NCBI RefSeq assembly: GCF_000814845.2 | Contig: NZ_CP010431.2 | Coordinates: 248,001 to 312,000 of the forward strand | From: Pandoraea sputorum | Lineage (GTDB): Bacteria; Pseudomonadota; Gammaproteobacteria; Burkholderiales; Burkholderiaceae | Length of the DNA stretch: 64,000 bases | Direction of reading: 5' to 3' | Shown: positions 9,374-18,236 of the stretch, piece by piece | Layout: each line of letters opens with the position of its first letter | Position numbering within the stretch: the first letter of the stretch is position 1 | The notes under the pieces: generated by a model | The model's input: only the letters and a program-made list of their open reading frames with translations | The model's database searches: none | Told to the model about the DNA's origin: nothing | Translations under genes and position numbers: made by a program

Positions 9374-10051
9374 ATGGCCACCGCCTCTCGCAAGACTGCC
9401 ACCGCACGCCCCACGCGCCGGTCTGAACCGGTGCCGGAAGCGGGCGCCAAGCGTGCTCCAGCAGGCAAATCGAAGACGGGCGACGAGGCCACCGCCAAGA
9501 AGAAGGCGCCGCCTAAATCGCCCGGCAGGAAAGTAACCCAAGAAGCCGCCCGCGGCATTGCCGGTAAGCAAGACGTGCCACCCGCTACAGGGGCATCGCC
9601 GGATCATCCGAAAGAGACGCCACAGAAACCCATGAGCAAGCAACGACTTTTGACCGAGGCCGAAATTCTGAAGATGTCCGACAAGGACTACATGAATGCG
9701 GCTCAACTCGAATTCTTCAAGAATCGTCTGGAAGAGCTGCAAGCCGAAATTCTGCGTAATGCCGGGCAGACGACCGAGAACCTGCGGGAAACCGTGGTGG
9801 TTCCGGATCCGGCCGACCGCGCGACCATCGAAGAGGAACACGCGCTCGAGCTGCGCACTCGCGATCGCGAACGCAAGCTGCTGAAGAAGGTCCAGCAGTC
9901 GCTCGCCCGCATCGACTCGGGCGATTACGGCTGGTGCGAAGAAACCGGTGAGCCGATCGGCGTGCCGCGTCTGCTCGCCCGCCCGACGGCAACGCTGTCG
10001 CTCGAAGCGCAAGAGCGTCGCGAACTGCGTCAAAAACTGTTCGGCGACTGA
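9374..10051 (+). CDS. dksA: DksA-type RNA polymerase-binding factor with a degenerate zinc finger
   Basis: Binds the RNA polymerase secondary channel and potentiates ppGpp control. The predicted 225-residue product has a basic, low-complexity N-terminal extension (about 1-86, rich in Lys, Pro, Ala) before the usual DksA start (MSKQRLLTEAEIL). The coiled-coil tip keeps the DPADRA acidic motif (Asp145, Asp148). The C4 zinc finger is reduced to one cysteine: Cys188, then Thr191, Ser209 and Ala212 replace the others. This resembles zinc-independent DksA2-type proteins. The SD GGGGAG precedes the 9374 ATG; an alternative start is the ATG at 9632. A strong terminator follows at 10115. Confidence 0.9.
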   Translation: MATASRKTATARPTRRSEPVPEAGAKRAPAGKSKTGDEATAKKKAPPKSPGRKVTQEAARGIAGKQDVPPATGASPDHPKETPQKPMSKQRLLTEAEILKMSDKDYMNAAQLEFFKNRLEELQAEILRNAGQTTENLRETVVVPDPADRATIEEEHALELRTRDRERKLLKKVQQSLARIDSGDYGWCEETGEPIGVPRLLARPTATLSLEAQERRELRQKLFGD

Positions 10052-10114
10052 TCGTCGACCAGTTGGCTCCGGTAACCGCGCGGTGGCGGTGCCCGGTGGC
10101 CTGAATCGATCAAA

Positions 10115-10142
10115 GGCATGTCTTCGCGACATGCCTTTTTTC
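10115..10142 (+). terminator. rho-independent terminator of dksA
   Basis: Perfect 8-bp stem GGCATGTC / GACATGCC with a TTCGC loop followed by six T residues, 63 bases after the dksA stop codon. Confidence 0.92.
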
Positions 10143-10239
10143 TTTCGCGGGCATCATCGCTCAGCCGTTGTCCCTTCACCGTCGTTCCTCCACCGTCATT
10201 CCACATGACGCTCGCGGGTGACGTCACTTTATGGCAGAA

Positions 10240-10256
10240 TTGCAACTCAGTTGCAA
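10240..10256. promoter_or_regulatory. candidate Zur operator, copy 2
   Basis: TTGCAAC-TCA-GTTGCAA, a perfect dyad whose symmetry extends two more bases on each side (arms of nine). It ends 12 bases before the ATG of the His-rich gene and matches the dyad upstream of zur at 16 of 17 positions inside the core, allowing for the central triplet. Probably overlaps the promoter of the receptor unit. Confidence 0.62.
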
Positions 10257-10268
10257 TTTCTGTCACTC

Positions 10269-10757
10269 ATGCCTTCCATCGACTCCGACGCTCGCCCGTG
10301 GCGTGCGCGCAAGCGCATGCGCGTTGGTCGTGGCCGCAGCGGATGGATCGTCTGGCTCATCACCGCACTGCTCTGCGTGCAGATGTGGGGCCTGCAGCAT
10401 GAGATTGCACACGCGCGCGAGTTGTCCGGCATCGGGCAACACACGTTCGGACGTAGCGATGCACTCGCAGCAACGACCGCGGCGGACATCGCCAACGTTG
10501 CGGCCGATGACGACGACGCCGTCGCCGCCGACTGGTCCGTGCAATCGTCGCGCACGACACACGCCAGTTTCGGCACCCATCACCATCATTGCCATCTCTT
10601 CGAAGGGGCGACGCTCGCGGCTGCGATGGCCGTGGCGGTCCTCCATTGGGCGGGCGACGCCAGCACGGCACGCGCCCCATTGCAGGTCAACGGACGAAGC
10701 CATGCGAGCGCCGTCGTCCTGCCGTTCGACTCCCGTGCCCCGCCGGTCACGGTCTGA
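10269..10757 (+). CDS. small His-rich membrane-anchored protein of unknown function
   Basis: A 162-residue protein not assignable to a named family with confidence. It has a basic N-terminus (residues 8-24), one hydrophobic segment (about 25-42), an HEIAHARE stretch, an acidic linker (DDDDA near residue 80) and a histidine cluster HHHHCH (104-109). A second weakly hydrophobic stretch lies at about 113-127. The layout suggests a periplasmic metal-binding protein. It lies immediately downstream of the Zur-like palindrome and 254 bases before a TonB-dependent receptor, so a role in zinc capture is inferred. Start chosen at ATG 10269, since a longer GTG start would place the palindrome inside the gene. 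Confidence 0.6.
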   Translation: MPSIDSDARPWRARKRMRVGRGRSGWIVWLITALLCVQMWGLQHEIAHARELSGIGQHTFGRSDALAATTAADIANVAADDDDAVAADWSVQSSRTTHASFGTHHHHCHLFEGATLAAAMAVAVLHWAGDASTARAPLQVNGRSHASAVVLPFDSRAPPVTV

Positions 10758-11011
10758 ATCTCCGCGCATAGCCGTGTGAATCGTCGTCCTGTCCTCCCTT
10801 CATCCGAGGGGGGATCGACGCGTTCGCATCGCCCTCGCGCGCATCTGACGAATTTCCACCCGTATCCACCCGCATCCACCTGTAGGCATGCCAACGTGCG
10901 CCGCTGCTTGCGACGCGCGCTCGGGCGGTTACCGCGCGTCCATTCGTCCCGATGCCGCGCCGATACACGGGGCCCCGGCCCCATCAGACCGAATACAAGC
11001 ACAAGACCGAC

Positions 11012-13192
11012 ATGGCCATCTCTACCCTTCGCGTCGCGCGTCAACGCGCGACGACCTCGCTCGCCCTGACTCCGGATGTGACATCCGCAGCGCACCGCCG
11101 CACGTCGCCCAGACTTGCACCGCTTCCGCTGGCGGCGGCGCTCACCTTCAGCGCTTTCGCCATGACCAGCCTGGCAGTTCAGGCGGCGGAAGTGTCGACG
11201 CAAGCTCCGGCCGCCGCCGCTGCACCGGCTACCCCCCCGGCCGCGCCGGACGCTGCGCTACCCGTTACGTTCGTCACGGGGAACCCGCTCGGCCGCGCCG
11301 CCGCCGACCTCGCCGCCCCGCTCACGGAACTCGACGGCCGCGCGCTGGCCCTGCGCCGCGCCACCACGCTGGGCGAAACGCTGGACGGCTTGCCCGGCGT
11401 GTCGGCTACGTCGTACGGCCCGAATGTCAGCCGCCCGATCATTCGCGGGCTCGACGGCGACCGCATTCGCGTGTTGCAAAACGGCACGGCTTCGCTCGAT
11501 GCTTCGTCACTCTCCTACGATCACGCTGTGGCACAGGACCCGCTCTCCATCGAGCGCGTGGAAATCGTGCGCGGCCCGGCGGCGCTGCTCTATGGCGGTA
11601 ACGCCGTCGGCGGTGTGGTCAACACTATCGACAACCGTATCCCCCGCGAAGCGCTCAACGGCATTTCCGGCGCGACCGACTTCAACTACGGCGGTGCGAA
11701 CCGCGAGCGCGCAGGCGCAGCGCAGCTCGAATTCGGCAACGGCCAGTTCGCATTTCACGTCGACGGCTTTGCACGCAAGAGCGCCGATCTGCGCATTCCG
11801 GGCTTCGCCCGCTCGGCGCAACAACGCGCACGCGACGACGAAGACACGAAGCAACCGTCGGGCACCCTGCCCAATAGCGATGGCCAGACCAGTGGCGCGG
11901 CTGCCGGCGCCTCCTGGACGTGGGCCAATGGCTACGCCGGACTGTCGTACTCCGGTTACGACTCCGATTACGGCACCGTCGCCGAGGAGAACACGCGCAT
12001 TCGTCTGCGTCAGCAACGTCTCGCACTCGCAAGTGAAGTACGGAACCTGAGCGGCCCGTTCACGGCGTTCAAGTTCGACTTTGGCTACACCGACTACGAA
12101 CACAAGGAAATCGAGAACGGCGTGACGGGCACGACGTTCAAGAACCACGGCTACGAGGGACGCATCGAAGCGCGTCACGCGAAGATCGGGCCACTCGAAG
12201 GCGCCGTCGGTGTGCAGTTCTCGCAGAACACGTTCTCCGCGCTCGGCGAAGAAGCGTTCGTGCCCAAGAGCGACACCACCAACGTGGCGCTGTTCGCGCT
12301 CGAAGAGTGGGCCGTCAATCAGGCCGTGAAGCTCTCGTTCGGCGCCCGCATCGAGCATTCCAGCGTGAAGCCGAGTTCCGGCGGTAATGAGCGCTTCGAG
12401 AACCTGCCGTCGCGTAACTTCACACCGGGCAGCGTCTCGGCAGGCGCAGTGTTCGCGCTGGCACCGGCATGGTCGGTGGCAGTGAACACCTCATACACCG
12501 AGCGCGCGCCGACGTTCTACGAGTTGTACGCGAACGGCCCGCACCTCGCGACCGGCGTGTACGAGATCGGCAACGCGCAGGCGAAGATGGAAAAGGCCTT
12601 CTCCACCGACCTGGCGCTGCGCTACGAGAGCGGTCCCAACAAGGGCAGCGTGGGCGTGTTCTACAGCCGCTTCTCGAACTTCATCGCGCTGAACAATACC
12701 GGCCTCACAGCGCCTGGCGAAGAGAAGCCGCTGCCCGTGTATCAGTACGCCGGGGTGCCCGCCGACCTCTACGGCTTCGAGGCACAGGGCCGCGCGCGCG
12801 TGTGGCAGGGCTTGGGCGATGTCGACGTCGAACTGCGCGGCGACTACACCATTGGCCGCAATCGCGACACGGGCGAACCGCTGCCGCGTATCGCGCCGTT
12901 GCGTCTGACGGCGGCAGTTATCTACGGACTGGGCCATTGGGGGGCGCGTCTGGAAATGGTGCACGCGAGCAATCAGGGACGTGTCCCGTCCAACGATCTG
13001 ACGACGAACGGCTACACCACGCTGGGCGCTGCGCTCACCTATCAGTTCAAGGCGGGCGGTGCGCAGTGGCTGGCCTATCTGAAGGGCGAGAACCTGACCA
13101 ATCAGGAAGTGCGTCTCGCGAGTTCGGTGCTGCGCGACATTGCGCCGCAGGGCGGCCGTGCCGTTCGCGTGGGGTTGCGCACAACGTTCTAA
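11012..13192 (+). CDS. TonB-dependent outer-membrane receptor, probably for zinc (ZnuD-like)
   Basis: A 726-residue outer-membrane importer. An N-terminal signal region (LAAALTFSAFAMTSLAVQA) precedes the plug domain, recognised by GETLDGLPGVSATSYGPN, PIIRGLDGDRIRVLQNG and the VEIVRGPAALLYGGNAVGGVVN segment. The beta-barrel ends in the typical aromatic residue (VGLRTTF). Energy would come from TonB-ExbBD, encoded elsewhere. The zinc assignment rests on the shared palindrome, the His-rich partner upstream and the proximity of zur; receptor sequence alone would also allow copper or a siderophore. Start: ATG 11012 was preferred over 10952, which adds an unusual hydrophilic leader. Confidence 0.82.
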   Translation: MAISTLRVARQRATTSLALTPDVTSAAHRRTSPRLAPLPLAAALTFSAFAMTSLAVQAAEVSTQAPAAAAAPATPPAAPDAALPVTFVTGNPLGRAAADLAAPLTELDGRALALRRATTLGETLDGLPGVSATSYGPNVSRPIIRGLDGDRIRVLQNGTASLDASSLSYDHAVAQDPLSIERVEIVRGPAALLYGGNAVGGVVNTIDNRIPREALNGISGATDFNYGGANRERAGAAQLEFGNGQFAFHVDGFARKSADLRIPGFARSAQQRARDDEDTKQPSGTLPNSDGQTSGAAAGASWTWANGYAGLSYSGYDSDYGTVAEENTRIRLRQQRLALASEVRNLSGPFTAFKFDFGYTDYEHKEIENGVTGTTFKNHGYEGRIEARHAKIGPLEGAVGVQFSQNTFSALGEEAFVPKSDTTNVALFALEEWAVNQAVKLSFGARIEHSSVKPSSGGNERFENLPSRNFTPGSVSAGAVFALAPAWSVAVNTSYTERAPTFYELYANGPHLATGVYEIGNAQAKMEKAFSTDLALRYESGPNKGSVGVFYSRFSNFIALNNTGLTAPGEEKPLPVYQYAGVPADLYGFEAQGRARVWQGLGDVDVELRGDYTIGRNRDTGEPLPRIAPLRLTAAVIYGLGHWGARLEMVHASNQGRVPSNDLTTNGYTTLGAALTYQFKAGGAQWLAYLKGENLTNQEVRLASSVLRDIAPQGGRAVRVGLRTTF

Positions 13193-13323
13193 GCGGCGTG
13201 GCGCGCTGAGCATTCCGCAAAATCGAGGCAATTTCCGAGAAATTGCTTCGTGGCTTCCAATTCGTGCGGCGCAATGCCGCGCGAATGTCACGATCCATGC
13301 CGCTTCGCGCGGCATCGGCTTGT

Positions 13324-13357
13324 CGTCGACGGCACGTCTTGCGCGATGCCGTCGACG
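13324..13357 (+). terminator. long hairpin, possible terminator of the receptor unit
   Basis: An 11-bp perfect stem (CGTCGACGGCA / TGCCGTCGACG) with a 12-nt loop, followed by CCTCTT, not a clean T-run. It sits directly before the hslV promoter and may insulate it. Confidence 0.45.
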
Positions 13358-13360
13358 CCT

Positions 13361-13388
13361 CTTGATATTCTTTCGATTGCCCTAAACT
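13361..13388 (+). promoter_or_regulatory. sigma-32 (RpoH)-like promoter for hslVU
   Basis: CTTGAT at 13361-13366, a 13-base spacer, then CCCTAAACT at 13380-13388. This fits the CTTGAA-N13-15-CCCATnT heat-shock consensus and stands 144 bases upstream of the hslV ATG. A sigma-70 reading (TTGATA-15-TAAACT) is possible but has a short spacer. Confidence 0.6.
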
Positions 13389-13531
13389 ACAGTCACGTCT
13401 CGCCCGGCAGGGCGCGTCGTCACCGATCCGAGGGTTGTGCAGCCGTTGTGCTGCAGTGGTTCGGCGGTGATGCGCGCGAGGTCCGGGCCAATCGTTACGG
13501 GGCGCATGTCGCCCCCCGAAAAGGAACAGGC

Positions 13532-14083
13532 ATGGAGCAATATCACGGCACCACCATCGTCTCCGTTCGGCGCGGCGATCAGGTCGCGCTTGGCGGTGAC
13601 GGACAGGTCACGCTCGGCAACATCGTGATGAAGGGCACGGCGCGCAAGGTCCGCACGATCTATGACGGCAAGGTCATGGTCGGTTTTGCGGGCGCCACCG
13701 CAGACGCCTTCTCGCTGCTCGATCGTTTCGAGGCGAAGCTCCAGAAGCATCAGGGGCACCTCACGCGCTCGGCCGTCGAACTCGCAAAGGACTGGCGCAC
13801 CGATCGTATGCTGCGCCGCCTCGAAGCGATGATGATCGTCGCCGACGCGGAAACCACGCTGGTCATCACCGGTAACGGCGATGTGCTCGATCCGGAAGGC
13901 GGTGTGGCGGCCATCGGTTCGGGCGGTTCGTATGCACAGGCGGCAGCACGCGCGCTGGTCGAAAATACCGACCTGACGCCGGCCGAGATCGTCAAGAAGG
14001 CGCTGACGATCGCGGGCGAAATGTGCATCTACACCAACGACAATCACATCATCGAATCGCTGCCGCCCAAGGCAGCGAAGTAA
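13532..14083 (+). CDS. hslV: ATP-dependent protease peptidase subunit HslV (ClpQ)
   Basis: Proteolytic core of the cytoplasmic HslVU heat-shock protease, a dodecamer of two hexameric rings. It is 183 residues. After a short propeptide (MEQYHG) the catalytic N-terminal threonine begins the TTIVSVRRG motif, which also fixes the start at 13532 and excludes longer in-frame starts. The [10 protein letters not shown] and [14 protein letters not shown] motifs are typical. SD AAAGGAA lies just upstream. It is followed by hslU 131 bases later and preceded by a heat-shock-like promoter. Confidence 0.96.
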   Translation: MEQYHGTTIVSVRRGDQVALGGDGQVTLGNIVMKGTARKVRTIYDGKVMVGFAGATADAFSLLDRFEAKLQKHQGHLTRSAVELAKDWRTDRMLRRLEAMMIVADAETTLVITGNGDVLDPEGGVAAIGSGGSYAQAAARALVENTDLTPAEIVKKALTIAGEMCIYTNDNHIIESLPPKAAK

Positions 14084-14214
14084 CGACGGACGACGCACGT
14101 GCCGCAGCAGGTGGACTCCTGCGGCACGCTCTGCCGGCCGGTGGCTGATCGTGGTATCGACAGCCGTCCGGCCGGGCGTCGGCCTCTTTGCGAACCCCTA
14201 ATCTGGCGAACGTC

Positions 14215-15573
14215 ATGACCCATATGACCCCCTCCGAGATCGTTTCCGAACTCGACAAACACATCATCGGCCAGCACAAGGCCAAGAAGGCTGTTGCGGT
14301 GGCGTTGCGCAACCGCTGGCGTCGTCAGCAGGTGGCTGAGCCCCTGCGTCAGGAAATCACGCCGAAGAACATTCTGATGATCGGACCGACGGGCGTCGGC
14401 AAGACCGAAATCGCCCGCCGTCTGGCCAAACTCGCCGACGCGCCGTTCATCAAGGTCGAAGCCACTAAGTTCACCGAAGTCGGCTATGTGGGCCGCGACG
14501 TGGACAGCATCGTGCGCGACCTCGCGGAAATCGCGATCAAGCAAACGCGCGAAGCCGAAATGAAGAAGGTGCGCACCAAGGCCGAAGATCGTGCCGAGGA
14601 CCGCATTCTCGACTTGCTGTTGCCGACGGGCCGTGAATCGTCGCGCGACATTCGTTTCGGTTCGGCATCGGTGGAAGCCGAGCCGGGCGGCGAAGATAAC
14701 GCCACGCGTCAGACATTCCGCAAGCGTCTGCGCGAAGGTGCGCTCGACGACAAGGAAATCGAGCTCGAAGTCGAGATTCCGGCGCAGGGCATGGAAATCA
14801 TGGGCCCGCCGGGAATGGAAGAAATGACCGAGCAGATCAAGGGCATGTTCGCGAATCTGGGCAACCAGAAGAAGAAGCGTCAGAAGCTCAAGATCAAGGA
14901 CGCGCTCAAGATCCTGACCGACGAAGAAGCCTCGAAGATGCTCAACGACGAAGAGGTCAAGCAACTGGCGCTGCGCAACGTCGAACAGAACGGTATTGTG
15001 TTCCTCGACGAGATCGACAAGATCGCCACGCGCAGCGAAGTGGGCGGCGGCGACGTCTCGCGTCAGGGCGTGCAGCGCGACCTGCTGCCGCTGGTCGAAG
15101 GCACGACCGTGAGCACGAAGTTCGGCATGATCAAGACGGACCACATTCTGTTTATTGCGAGCGGTGCGTTCCATCTGGCCAAGCCGAGCGATCTGATTCC
15201 GGAACTGCAAGGCCGCTTCCCGATTCGCGTCGAACTCGAATCGCTGTCGGTCGAAGACTTCGAGGCGATTCTCACGCAAACGGACGCGAGCCTCGTGAAG
15301 CAGTATCAGGCATTGCTGGCGACCGAAGACGTGAAGCTCGAATTCGCACCGGACGGCATCAAGCGTCTTGCGGAGATTGCGTTCTCGGTCAACGAGAAGA
15401 CGGAGAACATCGGCGCACGCCGTCTGTACACCGTCATCGAAAAGTTGCTCGAAGACATTTCGTACAGCGCAGGCAAGCAGTCCAACGAAGTCGTCACGAT
15501 CAACACCGAGTACGTGAACCGCTTCCTGGAAGAGGTGGCGCAGAACGAAGATCTGTCGCGCTACGTGCTGTAA
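14215..15573 (+). CDS. hslU: HslU (ClpY) AAA+ unfoldase
   Basis: Hexameric ATPase that unfolds substrates and feeds them to HslV. The 452-residue product starts with [20 protein letters not shown]. The Walker A motif is GPTGVGKT, the pore motif is GYVGRD, Walker B is FLDEIDK, and the intermediate I-domain spans roughly residues 115-235. The C-terminal tail SRYVL is the HslV-activating end. The ATG at 14215 was chosen over an upstream TTG at 14188; the ATG at 14224 is a close alternative. A strong bidirectional terminator follows. Confidence 0.96.
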   Translation: MTHMTPSEIVSELDKHIIGQHKAKKAVAVALRNRWRRQQVAEPLRQEITPKNILMIGPTGVGKTEIARRLAKLADAPFIKVEATKFTEVGYVGRDVDSIVRDLAEIAIKQTREAEMKKVRTKAEDRAEDRILDLLLPTGRESSRDIRFGSASVEAEPGGEDNATRQTFRKRLREGALDDKEIELEVEIPAQGMEIMGPPGMEEMTEQIKGMFANLGNQKKKRQKLKIKDALKILTDEEASKMLNDEEVKQLALRNVEQNGIVFLDEIDKIATRSEVGGGDVSRQGVQRDLLPLVEGTTVSTKFGMIKTDHILFIASGAFHLAKPSDLIPELQGRFPIRVELESLSVEDFEAILTQTDASLVKQYQALLATEDVKLEFAPDGIKRLAEIAFSVNEKTENIGARRLYTVIEKLLEDISYSAGKQSNEVVTINTEYVNRFLEEVAQNEDLSRYVL

Positions 15574-15594
15574 GCGTCGTCATCGCTGCACCAT

Positions 15595-15622
15595 GAAAAA
15601 AGGCCCCTCGGGGCCTTTTTTC
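15595..15622. terminator. bidirectional terminator between hslU and the response regulator gene
   Basis: GGCCCC-TCG-GGGCC stem flanked by six A residues on one side and six T residues on the other, placed between the converging hslU (+) and regA-like (-) genes. It works in both orientations. Confidence 0.93.
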
Positions 15623-15637
15623 TTTTCTGCGTCCGGC

Positions 15638-16180
15638 TCACTGCTTGACCGGTCGCTTGAGCAGTTTGCGTTGCAACGTGCGTCGGTGCATGTTCAGCGC
15701 GCGGGCAGTCGCAGAGATGTTGCCGTTGTGCTCGGCGAGCACGCGCTGAATGTGTTCCCACTCCAGTCGCGCGACCGACAGCGGCGAGGGGTTTTCGATG
15801 GCTTCGTCCGCTTGCGTTTCGCTCGCATCGCTGCGCAGCGATGCAAGGATCGTATCGGCATTGGCTGGCTTGGCCAGATAGTTGTCTGCACCGTCCTTAA
15901 CGGCCTGCACGGCGGTGGCGATGCTTGCGTAACCGGTCAGTACCAGCATGCGGGCTTTCGGTTGCAGCGCGCGCAACGGCGCGATGAGCGGCAGGCCGGA
16001 GTCGTGGCCGAGATGCAGGTCGACCGAGATGAGATCGAACTGACGCGTGCGAGCGGCGAGCAAGGCGGCGGCGCTGTCTGCGGCGATCTGCACGTCGTAG
16101 CCGCGACGTGTCAGGGCGCGGGCGAGCGTTTCGGCAAAGACGACGTCGTCATCGATAAGAAGGAAGTGGGAGGCGTTCAT
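15638..16180 (-). CDS. regA: response regulator of the RegA/PrrA/ActR/RoxR redox family
   Basis: DNA-binding partner of the histidine kinase encoded just upstream. It is 180 residues: a receiver domain with the acidic pair Asp10/Asp11, phosphoacceptor Asp54 in ISVDLHLG, conserved Thr in VLTGYAS and Lys in LAKPAN, then a C-terminal Fis-type helix-turn-helix (ISATARALNMHRRTLQRKL). That compact receiver-plus-Fis layout is characteristic of the RegA family, which controls respiration, carbon and nitrogen genes by redox state. The start ATG overlaps the kinase stop (ATGA). Confidence 0.88.
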   Translation of the reverse strand: MNASHFLLIDDDVVFAETLARALTRRGYDVQIAADSAAALLAARTRQFDLISVDLHLGHDSGLPLIAPLRALQPKARMLVLTGYASIATAVQAVKDGADNYLAKPANADTILASLRSDASETQADEAIENPSPLSVARLEWEHIQRVLAEHNGNISATARALNMHRRTLQRKLLKRPVKQ

Positions 16181-17445
16181 GTCTGACTCCGCGAACCGAA
16201 GAAGAAAGTGGCCATCGGCAGGCGCAATTCGGCGCGCGTGCCTTGCGGCATGTTGGGGGCGAGGGTGATGTCGCCGCCGAGACGTTGTGCGCTGGCAAAG
16301 GCGAGATACAGCCCCATGCCGTGTCCGCCGTGCGTGCTCATGACGGGCGAGTTGCCCAGCCGGGTGCGCAACTCGGCGGACATGCCGGGGCCTTCGTCGC
16401 AAACGGTGAAGCGTACGTCTTCCGGCGTGGCGGCCACGTCGAGCGTGACCGACGACGGACTGAAGTACGCCGCATTATCGAGCAGGATCGTCAGGATCTG
16501 TCCGACCTGCACGGTATCTTCGATGCGCGTGGTCAATTCCGGCGGCACGTGTAACTGAAATTGCACCTGTGGATGACGCAAGCGCCACTGCGTGGTGAAC
16601 GCGGGCAACCATTCAGCCATCGCCTGACGCACCGGTGCAGCCGCGCGCATCTGCACATGCCCGATCGCGCTCTTGCACAGCGCAATCTGTTGCTCCAGCG
16701 TTTGCAGATCGGGCTCGAACGACTTCAGTGCGTCGTTGCCCAGACTCTCGCTGCGAAGCTCGCCGACGACCACGGCCATCGTCGAGAGCGGCGTGCCGAG
16801 TTCGTGTGCGACGCTTGCGGCCTGCGCGCCGAGCGCGGCCATCCGTTCGTCGCGCAACAGACGCTGTTCGGCGCGGGCGAGTTGCGCATCGCGAGCGCGC
16901 AGGGCGCGCGACATGCGCGAGACGAACCACGCGATCACCAGCACGCTGACCACGAAGTTCACCCACATCCCGGCAAGATGCAGACGCAGCAGATTGCCAG
17001 GGTCGGCGAGATCGAGCGGCACGTACTGGAAGTTCAGTGCGCCGTAGGCGACGAGCGAGAGCAGCGCCAGTTGCGACGCATTGCGCCACGGCAACACGGC
17101 AGCGGCAATGGCCAGACCGGGCAGGAACAGCGAGACGAAGGGATTGGTCGCGCCGCCGGAGAAGAACAGCAGCGCCGTGAGGGCCGCCAGATCGACGAGC
17201 AACTGGCTCATCAGATCGAGATCGGTGCGACGCTTGGCCCGCTCGACACCGCGTCGGGCGCGTATCCAGGTGAGCACGTTGAACAGGACTTCCAGCGCGA
17301 CGATGGTGAGCATCGGCTCCAGTGGAAGCCGCACGCCTAACCAGAGTTGCGCGACGCCGATGGTCGCCAACTGGCCGACGATAGCCAGACAGCGCAGCCA
17401 GAAAAGCTGGACGACGTTGGTTCGCTCGATGGGAAAATGAGTCAT
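16177..17445 (-). CDS. regB: redox-sensing histidine kinase of the RegB/PrrB/RoxS family
   Basis: Inner-membrane sensor kinase of 422 residues with about six N-terminal membrane segments (roughly 12-175). The ubiquinone-site motif GGxxNPF is present as GGATNPF (97-103). The H-box is VAHELGTPLST with His214. A cysteine at position 257 (QIALCKSAI) lies where RegB has its redox cysteine. The ATP-binding domain has LLDNAAYFSP (N box), DEGPGM (G1) and GGHGMGLYLA (G2). The start at 17445 was taken because the first membrane helix begins there. It is cotranscribed with regA by a 4-base overlap. Confidence 0.88.
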   Translation of the reverse strand: MTHFPIERTNVVQLFWLRCLAIVGQLATIGVAQLWLGVRLPLEPMLTIVALEVLFNVLTWIRARRGVERAKRRTDLDLMSQLLVDLAALTALLFFSGGATNPFVSLFLPGLAIAAAVLPWRNASQLALLSLVAYGALNFQYVPLDLADPGNLLRLHLAGMWVNFVVSVLVIAWFVSRMSRALRARDAQLARAEQRLLRDERMAALGAQAASVAHELGTPLSTMAVVVGELRSESLGNDALKSFEPDLQTLEQQIALCKSAIGHVQMRAAAPVRQAMAEWLPAFTTQWRLRHPQVQFQLHVPPELTTRIEDTVQVGQILTILLDNAAYFSPSSVTLDVAATPEDVRFTVCDEGPGMSAELRTRLGNSPVMSTHGGHGMGLYLAFASAQRLGGDITLAPNMPQGTRAELRLPMATFFFGSRSQT

Positions 17446-17724
17446 ACGACAAGTGTACCAAGTCCGGGTCACGCGCCATCTGGCGTTGCGAGGCGCTGCG
17501 ACACTCTGCCGCATCGGCCTGAGGCCGGGTATTACAAGGGCGGCACACGCATTTACCAACGCACGACTACAATGGTCGTTCACATTTTGCGCGACATCTC
17601 GCCGCGCAATGTCTTCGTCCGAAAGACAGACATGGATTGGGATGGACCGGCGTCGGACATTGTTCGTCGACGCCTCTGATTCGTCAGTTCGTCGTCAGCC
17701 CGTCGACAACAAAAAGGAGTTTGC

Positions 17725-18225
17725 ATGAAGCACAAGCTTTTGGTGGCGGCCGCATTCAGTCTTGGCATGGCGTCGGCCTCGGTCTTCGCTCAGTCGCAGG
17801 TGGATGTATCCGACGCGTGGGCGCGCGGTACGGTCCCGGGTCAGACATCGTCGGCCGTCTACATGACGCTCCAGGCGCATCAGGCAACCACGCTGCTCAG
17901 CGTGAGCACCCCCGCCGCCGCGAACGCCGAAGTGCATGAAATGAAGCTCGAAGGCACGGTGATGAAGATGCGCGCGCTGCCCAAGGGGCTGCCGCTGGAG
18001 GCCAACAAGCCGGTCGCACTCAAGCCGGGCAGCTATCACATCATGCTCACGGATCTGAAGGGCCCGCTCAAGAAGGGCGACACCGTGCCGGTGACGTTGA
18101 AGTTCGAGACGGCCGATCACAAGACGTCCGAGCAACTGGTGAAGGCTACCGTGCGTGACCTGACGTCGGCGCCGCCGGCCGGTGGCGGCATGGCTGGCAT
18201 GGCCCACGGCGCACACAGCCAGTAA
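17725..18225 (+). CDS. periplasmic copper chaperone PCu(A)C
   Basis: Delivers Cu(I) to the CuA or CuB site of cytochrome oxidases in the periplasm. The 166-residue protein has a Sec signal peptide (residues 1-22, ending VFA). The metal-binding motif appears as VHEMKLEGTVMKMR (His71, Met73, Met80-82) and YHIML (His105, Met107). The tail GGGMAGMAHGAH adds extra Met and His ligands. SD AAAAAGGAG precedes the ATG. A TACAAT hexamer (17568-17573) is a possible -10 box. It neighbours the RegB/RegA-type pair, which in other bacteria controls oxidase genes, so functional linkage is plausible but inferred. Confidence 0.9.
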   Translation: MKHKLLVAAAFSLGMASASVFAQSQVDVSDAWARGTVPGQTSSAVYMTLQAHQATTLLSVSTPAAANAEVHEMKLEGTVMKMRALPKGLPLEANKPVALKPGSYHIMLTDLKGPLKKGDTVPVTLKFETADHKTSEQLVKATVRDLTSAPPAGGGMAGMAHGAHSQ

Positions 18226-18236
18226 GCGTCGCGTCT

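Larger units (their letters stand above)
13193..13531. other. 339-base intergenic region before hslV
   Basis: Holds a small hairpin (ATGCCGC / GCGGCAT near 13296-13314), a long perfect hairpin at 13324-13357 and the heat-shock-like promoter at 13361-13388. The remaining roughly 140 bases to the hslV start form the leader; no gene was seen. Confidence 0.6.
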
